Below, piece by piece: positions 51,741-59,589 of a DNA stretch of 64,000 nt. The stretch's first letter is position 1; each line of letters starts with the position of its first letter. Under the pieces are notes generated by a model that saw only the letters and a program-made list of their open reading frames with translations, was not told the DNA's origin and ran no database searches. The DNA is taken from the NCBI RefSeq assembly GCF_000759885.1, contig NZ_JNAH01000007.1, positions 62,001 through 126,000 on the forward strand, written 5' to 3'. The DNA comes from Prochlorococcus marinus str. GP2. GTDB lineage: Bacteria > Cyanobacteriota > Cyanobacteriia > PCC-6307 > Cyanobiaceae. Made by a program: the position numbers and the translations under genes.

Positions 51741-52031
51741 ATGTTTAAAAAGAAATATAAACAATTTAATAACTCAACCAATAAATCAAAGTTAGATCAA
51801 GTCTTATGGTTTATAGAAAATTATTTGCCACAGAAGAAAGATCGAGGTGTACAAAAAAAATCGTATATGGATAATCTAGAAGCAGAGACTATTAAGAAAT
51901 TCTCTAAATTAACCTCTATTCGTTCTAAAACATTATTCCCAACTACAAAAAATACGACAATCTCTTTTACATTTGGTAATTGGGCCTTGCCTTACCTGAA
52001 ATTGCTTAAGAAAATAGGAATAGCTAAGTAA
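51741..52031 (+). CDS. Basic hypothetical protein
   Basis: A 96-residue protein, MFKKKYKQFNNSTNKSKLDQV..., strongly basic (many Lys) with a tryptophan in the C-terminal FTFGNWALPYLKLLKKIGIAK. Possibly nucleic-acid binding. A tandem 29-base repeat follows its stop. Confidence 0.6.
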   Translation: MFKKKYKQFNNSTNKSKLDQVLWFIENYLPQKKDRGVQKKSYMDNLEAETIKKFSKLTSIRSKTLFPTTKNTTISFTFGNWALPYLKLLKKIGIAK

Positions 52032-52052
52032 GAAAATTTTCATTTTTTAAGA

Positions 52053-52114
52053 AAAGATTTATCCAGATAATACAAATAAGTAAAGATTTATCCAGATAAT
52101 AGAAATAAGTAAAG
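52053..52114 (+). repeat. Two-copy 29-bp tandem repeat
   Basis: The unit AAAGATTTATCCAGATAATA + C/G + AAATAAGT-like sequence occurs twice (52053-52081 and 52082-52110), differing at a single base (C to G), and a four-base start of a third copy follows. It lies 22 bases after the 51741 gene. Confidence 0.85.
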
Positions 52115-52214
52115 TGTATGAAGTTTCAATTAGTTCTTTTCGAAATTTAAGGAGGAATACTTACTTTACATAAAAATTAAAATTGCTAAATTTAAAATAA
52201 GAGAACTATTGATT

Positions 52215-52361
52215 ATGTTTCTAAATTATCTGCCTAGTGAGATGGTTGAAGTTGTTGGTTTAACAATGATTTTTTCATTTCTAGTTGGAACTATATTAAT
52301 TTTGTTATTTACATCAGATCAGGCAAATACAAAGAATCTATATTTAAAGAAGGCTAAATAA
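52215..52361 (+). CDS. Small single-helix membrane protein
   Basis: A 48-residue frame, MFLNYLPSEMVEVVGLTMI..., with a helix (MIFSFLVGTILILLF) and a tail TSDQANTKNLYLKKAK. Function unknown. Confidence 0.5.
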   Translation: MFLNYLPSEMVEVVGLTMIFSFLVGTILILLFTSDQANTKNLYLKKAK

Positions 52362-52466
52362 ATTTTAAATAAATTTTTATCTAAAAAAGACCTCTGTTTT
52401 TAATAAAGATAACTCGCAGGTGTAGAACATTATTTTTAATATTGATACATTAACAAATTTAAGATT

Positions 52467-52667
52467 ATGGGCGAAGCTAAAAGAAGAGAAGAATTAGGAT
52501 TGCCACCTAGACAAAAAAAAGTTGAATTAAATAAATCTGATAGATATCTTTCATGGCTTCCAATTACTAAATCAAGAATTAAGAAGTACCCTTATATGGG
52601 TGTAGCAACAATGGCACTAGGAGCGATAATTTTCTTAGTAAGTGGGGGAGCAAATAGTATTAATTAG
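52467..52667 (+). CDS. DUF2839 family protein (MGEAKRR-type)
   Basis: A 66-residue protein with MGEAKRREELGLPPRQKK and a C-terminal helix (YPYMGVATMALGAIIFLVSGG). Paralogue of 50045-50260: both start with MGEAKRR and a G-x-P-P-R element. Membrane-anchored, function unknown. Confidence 0.8.
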   Translation: MGEAKRREELGLPPRQKKVELNKSDRYLSWLPITKSRIKKYPYMGVATMALGAIIFLVSGGANSIN

Positions 52668-52695
52668 TAAGATTTTGGCTTGGCTGAGAATATAT

Positions 52696-52956
52696 CTAAG
52701 ATTTTTTTTGTAATAGTTTAACGCCAGATATTATTGAGATTATTGAAGCTATACCAAGAAATATCGAGTAAAAAGGTTGCAAATTAATAATGCCAAAATT
52801 ACCTGTATGCCATTTTATTAACCAAAAAGCATTTATTCCTAGTGGTTGAAGAATACTATAAATAGTCCCAGATACAATAGTAATTAGTAAAGGGATAGCA
52901 GAAATTGCAGTTATTTTTCTGTGAATTTTTCTTTGATTTGGTTTTAATTTTTTCAT
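52696..52956 (-). CDS. PepSY-associated membrane-helix protein
   Basis: An 86-residue, two-to-three-helix protein: KPNQRKIHRKITAISAIPLLITIVSGTIYSIL, then WHTGNFGIINLQPFYSIFLGIASIISIISGVKLL. The RKIHR...G-x-I/L-Y and H-T-G pattern matches the membrane part of PepSY-type proteins, often tied to metal or heme redox. Last gene of the leftward 54.7-52.7 kb cluster. Confidence 0.7.
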   Translation of the reverse strand: MKKLKPNQRKIHRKITAISAIPLLITIVSGTIYSILQPLGINAFWLIKWHTGNFGIINLQPFYSIFLGIASIISIISGVKLLQKKS

Positions 52957-53178
52957 CTATTTCCTCAAATAGATATGTAATTCTTTTTCGTTTTTGCATG
53001 GCATCCATTTATCTTTATTCTTATGTATTCCTTCGCAACCAAGTTCTAAAGATCTATTTTCGGCTTCCTCTTCAGAAAGAAATGTACCCCTCATATGTGC
53101 ATGCGAATAACTATTGAAATTTAGAGATAAGGAAAATAAAAAAATAAAAAATTTAAAATTTCTAACAAAAATATACAT
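52957..53178 (-). CDS. DUF3721 family exported protein
   Basis: A 73-residue protein with signal peptide MYIFVRNFKFFIFLFSLSLNF-NSYSHA. The mature motif MRGTFLSEEEAENRSLELGCEGIHKNKDKWMPCKNEKE (one Cys in GCEG, another in MPC) matches the marine-cyanobacterial DUF3721 proteins (AEAEAAAxxFGCxGAHxMGDxWMxC). The two cysteines could bind metal or form a disulfide. It is followed without a gap by the PepSY-type gene. Confidence 0.75.
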   Translation of the reverse strand: MYIFVRNFKFFIFLFSLSLNFNSYSHAHMRGTFLSEEEAENRSLELGCEGIHKNKDKWMPCKNEKELHIYLRK

Positions 53179-53200
53179 AAATTTTAAATAAGCATTTGTC

Positions 53201-53698
53201 TTAAGGGGAGATTTTATCAAATATTTTTGTTTTGCCAGTTTTACTAAATGAAACTACTTTGTAGTTCTTATAATCGTGAGAGTGCGATTCGTGAGAATGC
53301 ATTTCCATCCCTGGAGAGCCAAGTGGCATGCCAGGAACTGCTATACCATTGATATTTGGTGTTTCTCTAAAAAGTTTGTTGATTGATTCAATCGGGACAT
53401 GTCCTTCAATCGTATAGTTAGCTATTTGAGCAGAATGACATGATCTCAGATTATTGGGAATTTGATATTGGTTTTTAATTACTGAAACATCCTCAACTAT
53501 TTTATCAACAACTTCTAATCCATTATCTCTTAAATGATTAATCCATTTTTTGCAACAACCACATGATGCTGATCTGTAAGAAATAACTTTTAGGATATCT
53601 ATATTTTCTTTAGTTAAAGCAATACTCTTATTTGGATTAATTATATTTGTAAAAAGAATTCCAGAAAAAATTAGATAATTTAAAAATCCTCTTTTCAT
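53201..53698 (-). CDS. DUF411 metal-binding protein
   Basis: A 165-residue exported protein from ATG 53698, signal peptide then a DUF411 domain. Key motif ISYRSASCGCCKKWINHLRDNGLEV (Cys-Gly-Cys-Cys), then RSCHSAQIANYTIEGHVP and IAVPGMPLGSPGMEMHSHESHSH, a Cys/Met/His-rich tail. DUF411 (CopG-like) proteins occur in copper resistance operons and bind metal. Central member of the cluster. Confidence 0.85.
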   Translation of the reverse strand: MKRGFLNYLIFSGILFTNIINPNKSIALTKENIDILKVISYRSASCGCCKKWINHLRDNGLEVVDKIVEDVSVIKNQYQIPNNLRSCHSAQIANYTIEGHVPIESINKLFRETPNINGIAVPGMPLGSPGMEMHSHESHSHDYKNYKVVSFSKTGKTKIFDKISP

Positions 53699-53767
53699 AT
53701 ATATTTTTTTTAGTACCATACTAATTACTATGATTAAATTTAAAATAAATGAAAATTTATTAAATCG

Positions 53768-54220
53768 CTAATTAATTAAAATTATGACACTCATAATTGC
53801 CATTAAAAGATTTTCGATAAAACTAATAATTCCCAAAGGAGTTTTTGCATATCCACCAATACATGCACAATTTAATTTTAGTTTATCCAAATAAACAGCC
53901 TTAAATACTGAAATCATTCCAGAAATTCCTAAAATTAGAGCAATAAAAATAATTAAAGAGGGTGGATAAGAATTAAGAAAACTTATCCCAATTAATAATT
54001 CGCAAAAAGGATAAATATATATCCAGCCATCAAATTTAGAAGATATTAAATCATATTTCTTATAACTTGTTCCAAAAGCTTCAACATCCATAAGCTTGAG
54101 CATCGCTAAAAGACAAATTGATATCCCCATATAAATTTGGAAACTTTTAAGTAATGAGATGGTTATTAGAAATGAAGTACCAAAGACTGCAATTAATGGG
54201 GTAAATGACTTAATATTCAT
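53768..54220 (-). CDS. MauE/DoxX-like redox-associated membrane protein
   Basis: A 150-residue, four-helix protein: FGTSFLITISLLKSFQIYMGISICLLAMLKLMDVEAF, YPFCELLIGISFL, and the motif LNCACIGGYAKTPLGIISFIEN. The C-x-C-x-G-G loop is typical of MauE-like proteins, which handle disulfide or heavy-metal redox chemistry. Divergent spacing of 69 bases from the DUF411 gene, same strand, so likely one operon. Confidence 0.75.
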   Translation of the reverse strand: MNIKSFTPLIAVFGTSFLITISLLKSFQIYMGISICLLAMLKLMDVEAFGTSYKKYDLISSKFDGWIYIYPFCELLIGISFLNSYPPSLIIFIALILGISGMISVFKAVYLDKLKLNCACIGGYAKTPLGIISFIENLLMAIMSVIILIN

Positions 54221-54222
54221 TT

Positions 54223-54453
54223 TTAACTTTTAAGGATAGAGTCACAAATACTAGATGGATTTGCTTGTTTAACTATTTTTAGTCTTCTGATAAGTTTGTC
54301 TCGATTTATTTGATGTTTTAAATATTTAATACATAAATTTTTTTCCTGATATACCTCTGCTATTGGAGCAATCTTTAAAGCAATAGCAAAAGTACCAATA
54401 ACTAAAAGAATGTTTGTAGCTAGTCGAATATTTGGTCGAAAATTTGATCTCAT
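54223..54453 (-). CDS. Small membrane-anchored hypothetical protein
   Basis: A 76-residue protein with an N-terminal signal-anchor (LATNILLVIGTFAIALKIAPIAE) and a basic tail with two cysteines (NLCIKYLK, SSICDSILKS). ATG overlaps the stop of the frameshifted upstream gene by 4 bases (ATGA). Function unknown. Confidence 0.6.
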   Translation of the reverse strand: MRSNFRPNIRLATNILLVIGTFAIALKIAPIAEVYQEKNLCIKYLKHQINRDKLIRRLKIVKQANPSSICDSILKS

Positions 54454-54708
54454 TCGTATTCTTTATTTTTGTCAATAACTTCCCTTAAATATATATCTTT
54501 TAGCTCGTGATTGTATCCATTTCTTTTGCAAATTTCTCTAATTATTTCAACTCTTTTTCTGTCATTAAGCAGATTTTGAGATATTGTTTTTCATATCTTC
54601 AATTTGGTTGATTAATTCATCTAACCACTCTGTATTATTTTCGGATCTTTTCTGAAAATATGTAATTTTAGGTTGATTGATTTCTAGTGTCTCATAATCT
54701 CCACTCAT
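54450..54708 (-). pseudogene. Small helical protein gene with a probable frameshift
   Basis: From ATG 54708 the frame codes for MSGDYETLEINQPKITY... to IEDMKNNISKSA and stops at 54565. A second frame continues from the same point, SQNLLNDRKRVEIIREICKRNGYNHELKDIYLREVIDKNKEYE, and stops at 54450, overlapping the next gene start. Deleting one A from the A5 run near 54588 joins the two into a continuous protein of about 85 residues. The overlap with the next gene supports a once-intact gene. A sequencing error is equally possible. Confidence 0.6.
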
Positions 54709-54853
54709 AAATTTCCCCTGAATTTATACTCTGCATAATTTATCTAGCGAAATTATGCCAATCAATAGGCTCAAATACTTATTTGACATTTGCTATGGGT
54801 AACAAGTTACTTTTTTAATAGTATAAATATCAAGAAATTTATCTCCCAAAAAT

Positions 54854-54958
54854 ATGGCAACTAATGAAGAACTAGAAAAAAGAATTGAGACTTTAGAAAA
54901 AGAAGTACAACACCTAAAAGCTTTTCTGCAATATCAAATGAGAAATAAAAAAAAGTGA
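54854..54958 (+). CDS. Tiny coiled-coil protein
   Basis: A 34-residue frame, MATNEELEKRIETLEKEV..., with heptad leucines (L-x6-L), a perfect short coiled coil, ending AFLQYQMRNKKK. Resembles SlyX-like or conserved tiny picocyanobacterial proteins. Confidence 0.5.
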   Translation: MATNEELEKRIETLEKEVQHLKAFLQYQMRNKKK

Positions 54959-55054
54959 TTTATTATTATTAAATAGAAATTTCTTTCGATCTTCAAAAGT
55001 TTCAAATACTCTAATCCTCGATCAGTCTTTATTGATTAAAGTAAATTTTTCCAT

Positions 55055-55130
55055 AAAAAAAGGGCGTTAGCTTCGCCCCAATTAAAAGCAGGATAATCCC
55101 CATCACCCAGCTCTTTAAAATCCTAGCACT
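55055..55130 (-). ncRNA. Candidate small RNA, leftward, with terminator
   Basis: On the minus strand AGGAT (near 55130) can pair with ATCCT (near 55090), enclosing a loop with GGTGATGGGGA. A strong terminator GGGCG-AAGCTAA-CGCCC with seven T (55079 to 55055) follows. No gene reads into it, so an independent transcript is plausible. Confidence 0.45.
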
Positions 55131-55139
55131 ATATATGGT

Positions 55140-55243
55140 GTTTGTAAGTAATAAAAATTACCTATTTATGGGGTTGTTTGTTTCTGTTTAATTTGTCATG
55201 ATAGGAGTCCCCATCACCTAGGCTCGCAAGAGTCTTTTTTTTT
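55140..55243 (+). ncRNA. Candidate small RNA, rightward, with terminator
   Basis: The region ends with GGCTC-GCAA-GAGTC and nine T (55221-55243). Just before, TAGG...CCTA encloses TCCCCATCACCTAG (55208-55221). The same motif, TCCCCATCACCCAG, occurs in the other element at 55097-55110. No ORF explains it. Confidence 0.45.
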
Positions 55244-55337
55244 GCATTTATGCCGTAAGTTTTTATAAATTAGTATTTAAAGATTTTTTATTTAATTTTT
55301 AGATTTGATTAATAATAATAAAGAAAATATTTTAGTT

Positions 55338-55643
55338 ATGCAAACATATATTATTCACTGGCAATTCCCAGATCAAGAAAGTCATATGCAAGGTGCAGAA
55401 ACTTTCGCTAGTTTTGTAGAAGGGGGTTGCGAGGGTGATGAATTTGATGGGTTTAAAGTTGTCAATCGAGTGGTAAACCCAGAAGGAGCCAATGGCTGGG
55501 CAATTGTTGAATCTTCTAATCATCAAAATATTTGGAAATGGAGTAATATTTGGGTGGATAATTTTGGTGTAGAAATTGAAGTCACGCCAGTTTTAACAGA
55601 TCAAGAATTTCTTGCTGTTCATAAAGATATTGCTGCAACCTAG
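55338..55643 (+). CDS. DUF3303 family protein
   Basis: A 101-residue protein starting MQTYIIHWQFPDQESHMQGAE. The sequence EFDGFKVVNRVVNPEGANGWAIVESSNHQNIWKWSNIW and EIEVTPVLTDQEF fit the cyanobacterial DUF3303 family. Small alpha-beta barrel-like protein, function unknown. The open frame extends 11 codons upstream, but this ATG matches the family. Confidence 0.82.
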   Translation: MQTYIIHWQFPDQESHMQGAETFASFVEGGCEGDEFDGFKVVNRVVNPEGANGWAIVESSNHQNIWKWSNIWVDNFGVEIEVTPVLTDQEFLAVHKDIAAT

Positions 55644-55785
55644 GATTAAGCTTTGATCCTGCAAGGTTTTACAGTCATTTTATAGTAGGGGTATTTTTTT
55701 TTCCGAGATAATCCTTGTCTCTCTTATATGAGGATATATAACTGTTTTTCTATTAAATTCATAACTAGCAATATATTTGTAAATA

Positions 55786-55950
55786 CTAACCAAGAGAATC
55801 TAAATCTCTCCTATGATGAACTGTATTAACTTCATCATTTGAGCTCTTCTGTTCTTTCATTAAATCTGCAATAGTTGGATAATCTTTTTCATTATCAAGA
55901 TTTCTATAATTTTTATCTTGGATTAAGAATGGTGATACTTTGAAATTCAT
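55786..55950 (-). CDS. Small hypothetical protein
   Basis: A 54-residue frame, MNFKVSPFLIQDKNYRNLDN..., soluble and charged, ending VHHRRDLDSLG. Codon use fits. Separated by 11 bases from the upstream gene at 55962. Confidence 0.5.
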   Translation of the reverse strand: MNFKVSPFLIQDKNYRNLDNEKDYPTIADLMKEQKSSNDEVNTVHHRRDLDSLG

Positions 55951-55961
55951 AGTTAAATACC

Positions 55962-56147
55962 TCAAAATTTTTGTTGGATTCTGATTACAGACCCTGGGTT
56001 TTCATTGACGTAGGGGTTGGACTCTCTTATTAGCATTAAACACTCGTAAGCGTCTCGAGCATAGAATCCAACATGATGTGTATTACATGATAAATCTCTG
56101 TAACTCAAAACATATTTATTACAAGATTTGATAGGCGTTGACGGCAT
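55962..56147 (-). CDS. Small hypothetical protein
   Basis: A 61-residue protein with three cysteines (KSCNKYVLSYRDLSCNTHHVG, YECLMLIRES) and a tail GSVIRIQQKF. Looks conserved in picocyanobacteria. Function unknown. Confidence 0.6.
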   Translation of the reverse strand: MPSTPIKSCNKYVLSYRDLSCNTHHVGFYARDAYECLMLIRESNPYVNENPGSVIRIQQKF

Positions 56148-56470
56148 TTGACATATAATACTTACTATTATTTTCTAACTAAATACACCTAGTAAACGAC
56201 TAATAAATGTGTACGGTTTGAGCTACAAAGATATACGGATTGAGGACCAACAAATAAATTTAAAATTGGATAAAATAACAAAAATTTTAATATCTTTAAT
56301 AAACTTTATTATTTAATCGTAAAAATTTAAGGCCTTTGTGAAATCTAATAGAAATAAAAGAATTGTTTATCATGACATTACTTTTAATATTTTCTTATAA
56401 AAATACTTCAACGCTAAATTAAGCATCTTTTGCTCGCATATTTAATATAAATAAAGGGTAACTTTGACAA
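56148..56470. other. AT-rich intergenic region
   Basis: A 323-base gap upstream of both the leftward gene at 55962 and the rightward rluF. It should carry divergent promoters, but no clear box, hairpin or gene is seen. Confidence 0.35.
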
Positions 56471-57193
56471 ATGGCTACCAGAATAAATAAATATTTAAGT
56501 GAAGTCGGTTATTGCTCCAGAAGAGTAGCCGATAGACTAATTGAAGAAGGGAAAGTAACCATTAATGGTAAGATTCCAGAAATAGGTACTAAGGTAGAGG
56601 AAGGAGATTATGTGGAAGTTGATGGACAAAGAATAAAGAAATTAAAGAAACAAAAAAACATATATTTAATCTTTAACAAACCTGTAGGAATTGTTTGTAC
56701 TACTGATATAAAAGTAGAACCTGACAATATTATTGAATTCATTAACTATCCTATAAGAATCTTTCCAGTAGGAAGATTAGATAAAATGAGCGAAGGATTA
56801 ATTTTTTTAACTAATGATGGAGAAATCGTAAATAAAATACTTAGAGCAAGAAATAATCATGAGAAGGAATATATCGTAAATGTTAATCGTCCAATAAATA
56901 AAGACTTTATTCAAAGAATGAGTAATGGAGTTGAAATATTAGAAACCAGAACTAAAAATTGTTTTGTAGAACAATTGGGGCTAAAAAAATTTAAAATCAT
57001 ACTTACTCAGGGACTTAATAGACAGATTAGAAGAATGTGTGAGACCTTAGGCTACAGAGTAAAATCATTAAAGCGTATAAGAATTATGAATATTAAGCTA
57101 GATTTACCGACAGGTAAGTACCGCGAATTTACTAAAGAAGAACTTTTTGAATTAAAAGAGTTACTTAAAAACTCTTCAAAAACATTTGACTAA
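56471..57193 (+). CDS. rluF: Pseudouridine synthase, RsuA/RluF family
   Basis: A 240-residue RNA pseudouridine synthase. N-terminal S4 domain ATRINKYLSEVGYCSRRVADRLIEEGKVTINGKIPEIGTKV. The catalytic motif is FPVGRLDKMSEGLIFLTNDGEI (G-R-L-D, catalytic Asp). The C-terminal LTQGLNRQIRRMCETLGYRVKSLKRIRIMNIKL matches RluF (23S U2604) rather than RsuA or RluB. Exact target position is inferred. Confidence 0.88.
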   Translation: MATRINKYLSEVGYCSRRVADRLIEEGKVTINGKIPEIGTKVEEGDYVEVDGQRIKKLKKQKNIYLIFNKPVGIVCTTDIKVEPDNIIEFINYPIRIFPVGRLDKMSEGLIFLTNDGEIVNKILRARNNHEKEYIVNVNRPINKDFIQRMSNGVEILETRTKNCFVEQLGLKKFKIILTQGLNRQIRRMCETLGYRVKSLKRIRIMNIKLDLPTGKYREFTKEELFELKELLKNSSKTFD

Positions 57194-57268
57194 AAATTAT
57201 TACTTATTCAGATGAAACATCTGCTCCATATCAATTATGAAATTCTTACTTCAAAATTCGGTTAAACA

Positions 57269-57514
57269 ATGGCTACATCCTTTTGGTTAATTAATTCAAA
57301 CAGAACAGAAGTAAAAAGATTTATAAAAAACGGTAAAAGTATTGATGGAGTATTTGAGTATATGTTCGTAGAGACTGGTAAAATTGTTGGTGTACTAGGA
57401 AAAGAACCACCTATAATTACAACTACAGTTTCTGTAGATATTGAGTTAGCAAGAGAAATATATGAAAGATTACTTTCTCAGGGATGGAGGAAAACTGAAG
57501 AAGTTTGGAAATAA
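57269..57514 (+). CDS. DUF1651 family protein
   Basis: An 81-residue protein, SFWLINSNRTEVKRFIKNGKSIDGVF..., ending VDIELAREIYERLLSQGWRKTEEVWK. This opening and the A-R-x-x-Y-x-x-L-L-x-x-G-W tail match the DUF1651 family of marine cyanobacteria. Function unknown. Another member is at 58948. Confidence 0.8.
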   Translation: MATSFWLINSNRTEVKRFIKNGKSIDGVFEYMFVETGKIVGVLGKEPPIITTTVSVDIELAREIYERLLSQGWRKTEEVWK

Positions 57515-57634
57515 AAAAGGAAATACAAGATTATTAGATAAAAAAATAATTATTAATTTTTATCTTAGAAATTTTGCTATTCAATAATTAAGAGAAAATA
57601 TAGATATTTAAAAGTTTCCTCAAATTAAATTTAA

Positions 57635-57796
57635 ATGGTTGAAAATAAAGGAATGTTGGATCCAATTCTTTATTTATCAATGTTTTTAGGGCTTGGGGGA
57701 GTTTATGTATTAATCTCTTCTTTCCATGATGATGATGATAGTGATGATGGTGAAAAATATATTTATAATTTAAAATACACTAAATTAGTTAGGTAG
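57635..57796 (+). CDS. Small membrane protein with acidic loop
   Basis: A 53-residue frame, MVENKGMLDPILYLSMF..., one helix (ILYLSMFLGLGGVYVLISSF), then HDDDDSDDGE and a basic tail. The Asp run could bind divalent cations. Function unknown. Confidence 0.5.
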   Translation: MVENKGMLDPILYLSMFLGLGGVYVLISSFHDDDDSDDGEKYIYNLKYTKLVR

Positions 57797-58001
57797 TTTG
57801 AAAAAGATAAAAGCTAATAGTTAAATAGAAGGTCTCATTTAAACCTGTACATCTTCAAACTCTCTTAGCAAACGAAATCATCATAATATTTTGCAATAGT
57901 TGAGCTTTTATCTCTGTAGACCAATTGCCTATGTTTGTTTATTAATTTGCGCTATTTTGGTTTATCTGATCTGCAGAAAAAGTCTTATTTGGTTAAAGAT
58001 T

Positions 58002-58259
58002 ATGGGTAAATTTTTTGAAAAGAACTTAACAATTGTTCTTCTCGCCATAACAGGTTATTTTTTGTTCTCTATTTCAAACAGTTTGAAAGAATCAGCAAAA
58101 TATGATTCAGATATTAGAGCATGTGCAAAGATGAAAGCTTTTTTTAATGATAAAGAGTTATCAAAGTTCTATCAAAAAGAGGCGTCTGCAATCGCAGGTG
58201 TAGAAGTTACGTTTATTGGTGAATATTGTAAAAAATTAACTCAACAAAACATTTTTTGA
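58002..58259 (+). CDS. Small membrane-anchored hypothetical protein
   Basis: An 85-residue protein from ATG 58002 with a signal-anchor (NLTIVLLAITGYFLFSISNSL) and a soluble tail with two cysteines (DIRACAKMKAFF, GEYCKKLTQQ). The long open frame upstream is not needed. It is followed after 1 base by the next gene, likely an operon. Confidence 0.55.
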   Translation: MGKFFEKNLTIVLLAITGYFLFSISNSLKESAKYDSDIRACAKMKAFFNDKELSKFYQKEASAIAGVEVTFIGEYCKKLTQQNIF

Positions 58260-58260
58260 T

Positions 58261-58536
58261 ATGAGTAAGAAAAAATTTTATAAAGATCTTTATTTTAGAA
58301 TAATACCAACAATTTTTTTTGGTTTTGCTTTAGGTGTTATTTTGATTTGGCCTGGTATTATTTCTGGAAATAGCAGAAAATGTTTTTTCAATATTCTTAA
58401 AGATGGAAGTGATGGGGATATCGAATTAAAAACTATTCTCTCAATTAATTCTAATTATTTACTAAAAATTAAAAATGCTAGAAATAATTATTTAAAGATT
58501 TTGCTTGTTGGCGATTCATGTTTTAGGAGGTTTTAA
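58261..58536 (+). CDS. Small membrane-anchored hypothetical protein
   Basis: A 91-residue protein, signal-anchor IIPTIFFGFALGVILIWPGII near residues 14-34, and a basic tail with cysteines (SRKCFFNILKDG, GDSCFRRF). Function unknown. Confidence 0.55.
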   Translation: MSKKKFYKDLYFRIIPTIFFGFALGVILIWPGIISGNSRKCFFNILKDGSDGDIELKTILSINSNYLLKIKNARNNYLKILLVGDSCFRRF

Positions 58537-58947
58537 ATTTGCAATTTGCAACTAAAAAAGGTTTTTAAGTGAAATATTAGGGCTTGATTTATTGAGGGGA
58601 TATTGTTATTACCAAGACTATAGCTCTAATAAAATCTGGGCGATAGGATTACAACAAGCATCATATTGCTTCCAAATTATCTTCAAAACAGTGTCATAAC
58701 TATTATTTATGGTTATCTCAATCAGTACTCTCTAAAATCTATAAATGAACGGTTTAAACTCTTTTCCTGATTCTTATTCCCTTCAGTGAACTTAAAAAGT
58801 TATTAATAAATACCTTATATTTTTTTGGAGGTGAATTATTTATGTATTGGAACGCTAGAGAATTTTTTTAAAAACAAATTTGTCAGTAATCTCTATTATT
58901 CTGAAATCAATTATTTTGAGGGGGTTCTAGTAAAGCCTCTTTTGTTT
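58537..58947. other. Intergenic region with a tiny ORF
   Basis: A 411-base gap. TTGGAGGTGAATTATTTATG (about 58821-58842) offers a good ribosome-binding site before a nine-codon ORF, MYWNAREFF, ending at a TAA. The longer frame from GTG 58825 overlaps the DUF1651 gene and looks spurious. No other gene seen. Confidence 0.35.
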
Positions 58948-59208
58948 TCAAAGATGCCCCTCGAAGTAGTTTTTGAAGATACTTGTTTTCTTCCATCCTT
59001 CATCTAACAACTGCTTATATTCCTTCCTAGCTTCTTCAATAGTCTCTACTCTCGAACCTTTCATGACTGGTTTACTTGATCTCTTATAAACACAACCATA
59101 AGAAATCATCATTGCATTAATACTAGTTCTAGGCTTTGATACATCTTCAAATGGCTCAAAAACTTTAATTCTGCTCCTGTCCATATTTATAAGAATAAAT
59201 TTCTCCAT
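58948..59208 (-). CDS. DUF1651 family protein
   Basis: An 86-residue protein, MEKFILINMDRSRIKVFEPF..., with the tail EEARKEYKQLLDEGWKKTSIFK that matches DUF1651 (A-x-x-x-Y-x-x-L-L-x-x-G-W). Its ATG overlaps the upstream stop by one base (TAATG). Paralogue of 57269. Confidence 0.8.
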   Translation of the reverse strand: MEKFILINMDRSRIKVFEPFEDVSKPRTSINAMMISYGCVYKRSSKPVMKGSRVETIEEARKEYKQLLDEGWKKTSIFKNYFEGHL

Positions 59209-59477
59209 TACTCACCTTTGGATAAAAGATAGTTCAATAAGATACCTCCAAAGACTAATAAACAGCCCAAAACTAAAAAAACAAATAAATCTATTAATGA
59301 TTTATTAGTATTTATTTTTAGAAACGTCAAAATAAAAGCAATTAGTGGTAACAATAATATTGTTTTTGAAATAAGTGCATGATTCCATTTCCTTATATCA
59401 GTTTCTTCTGTATTTAATTCTTGATACATCTTTTCTAGCTTTTTTCTTTCTTCTTCCATCAAATAAGTAATAGACAA
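59208..59477 (-). CDS. Small membrane protein with coiled-coil N-terminus
   Basis: An 89-residue protein: charged helix EEERKKLEKMYQELNTEETD, then two helices (TILLLPLIAFILTFL and SLIDLFVFLVLGCLLVFGGILLNYLL). Translationally coupled with the downstream DUF1651 gene. Function unknown. Confidence 0.55.
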   Translation of the reverse strand: MSITYLMEEERKKLEKMYQELNTEETDIRKWNHALISKTILLLPLIAFILTFLKINTNKSLIDLFVFLVLGCLLVFGGILLNYLLSKGE

Positions 59478-59589
59478 ATCATTGCTCCAATACTAAAAAT
59501 TAAGCTCCAACCCTGCGAATTAATAGTCATTAAAATTAGACCTTTTATTTAAAGAGTAAATAATTTTGAAACTTATGCTATAAGTTAAT

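Noticed and set aside
58825-59007. Plus-strand ORF starting GTG after a good ribosome-binding site
   Set aside because: Overlaps the DUF1651 gene on the opposite strand and its composition does not resemble a protein. The nine-codon ORF in the same area is mentioned only as a possibility.
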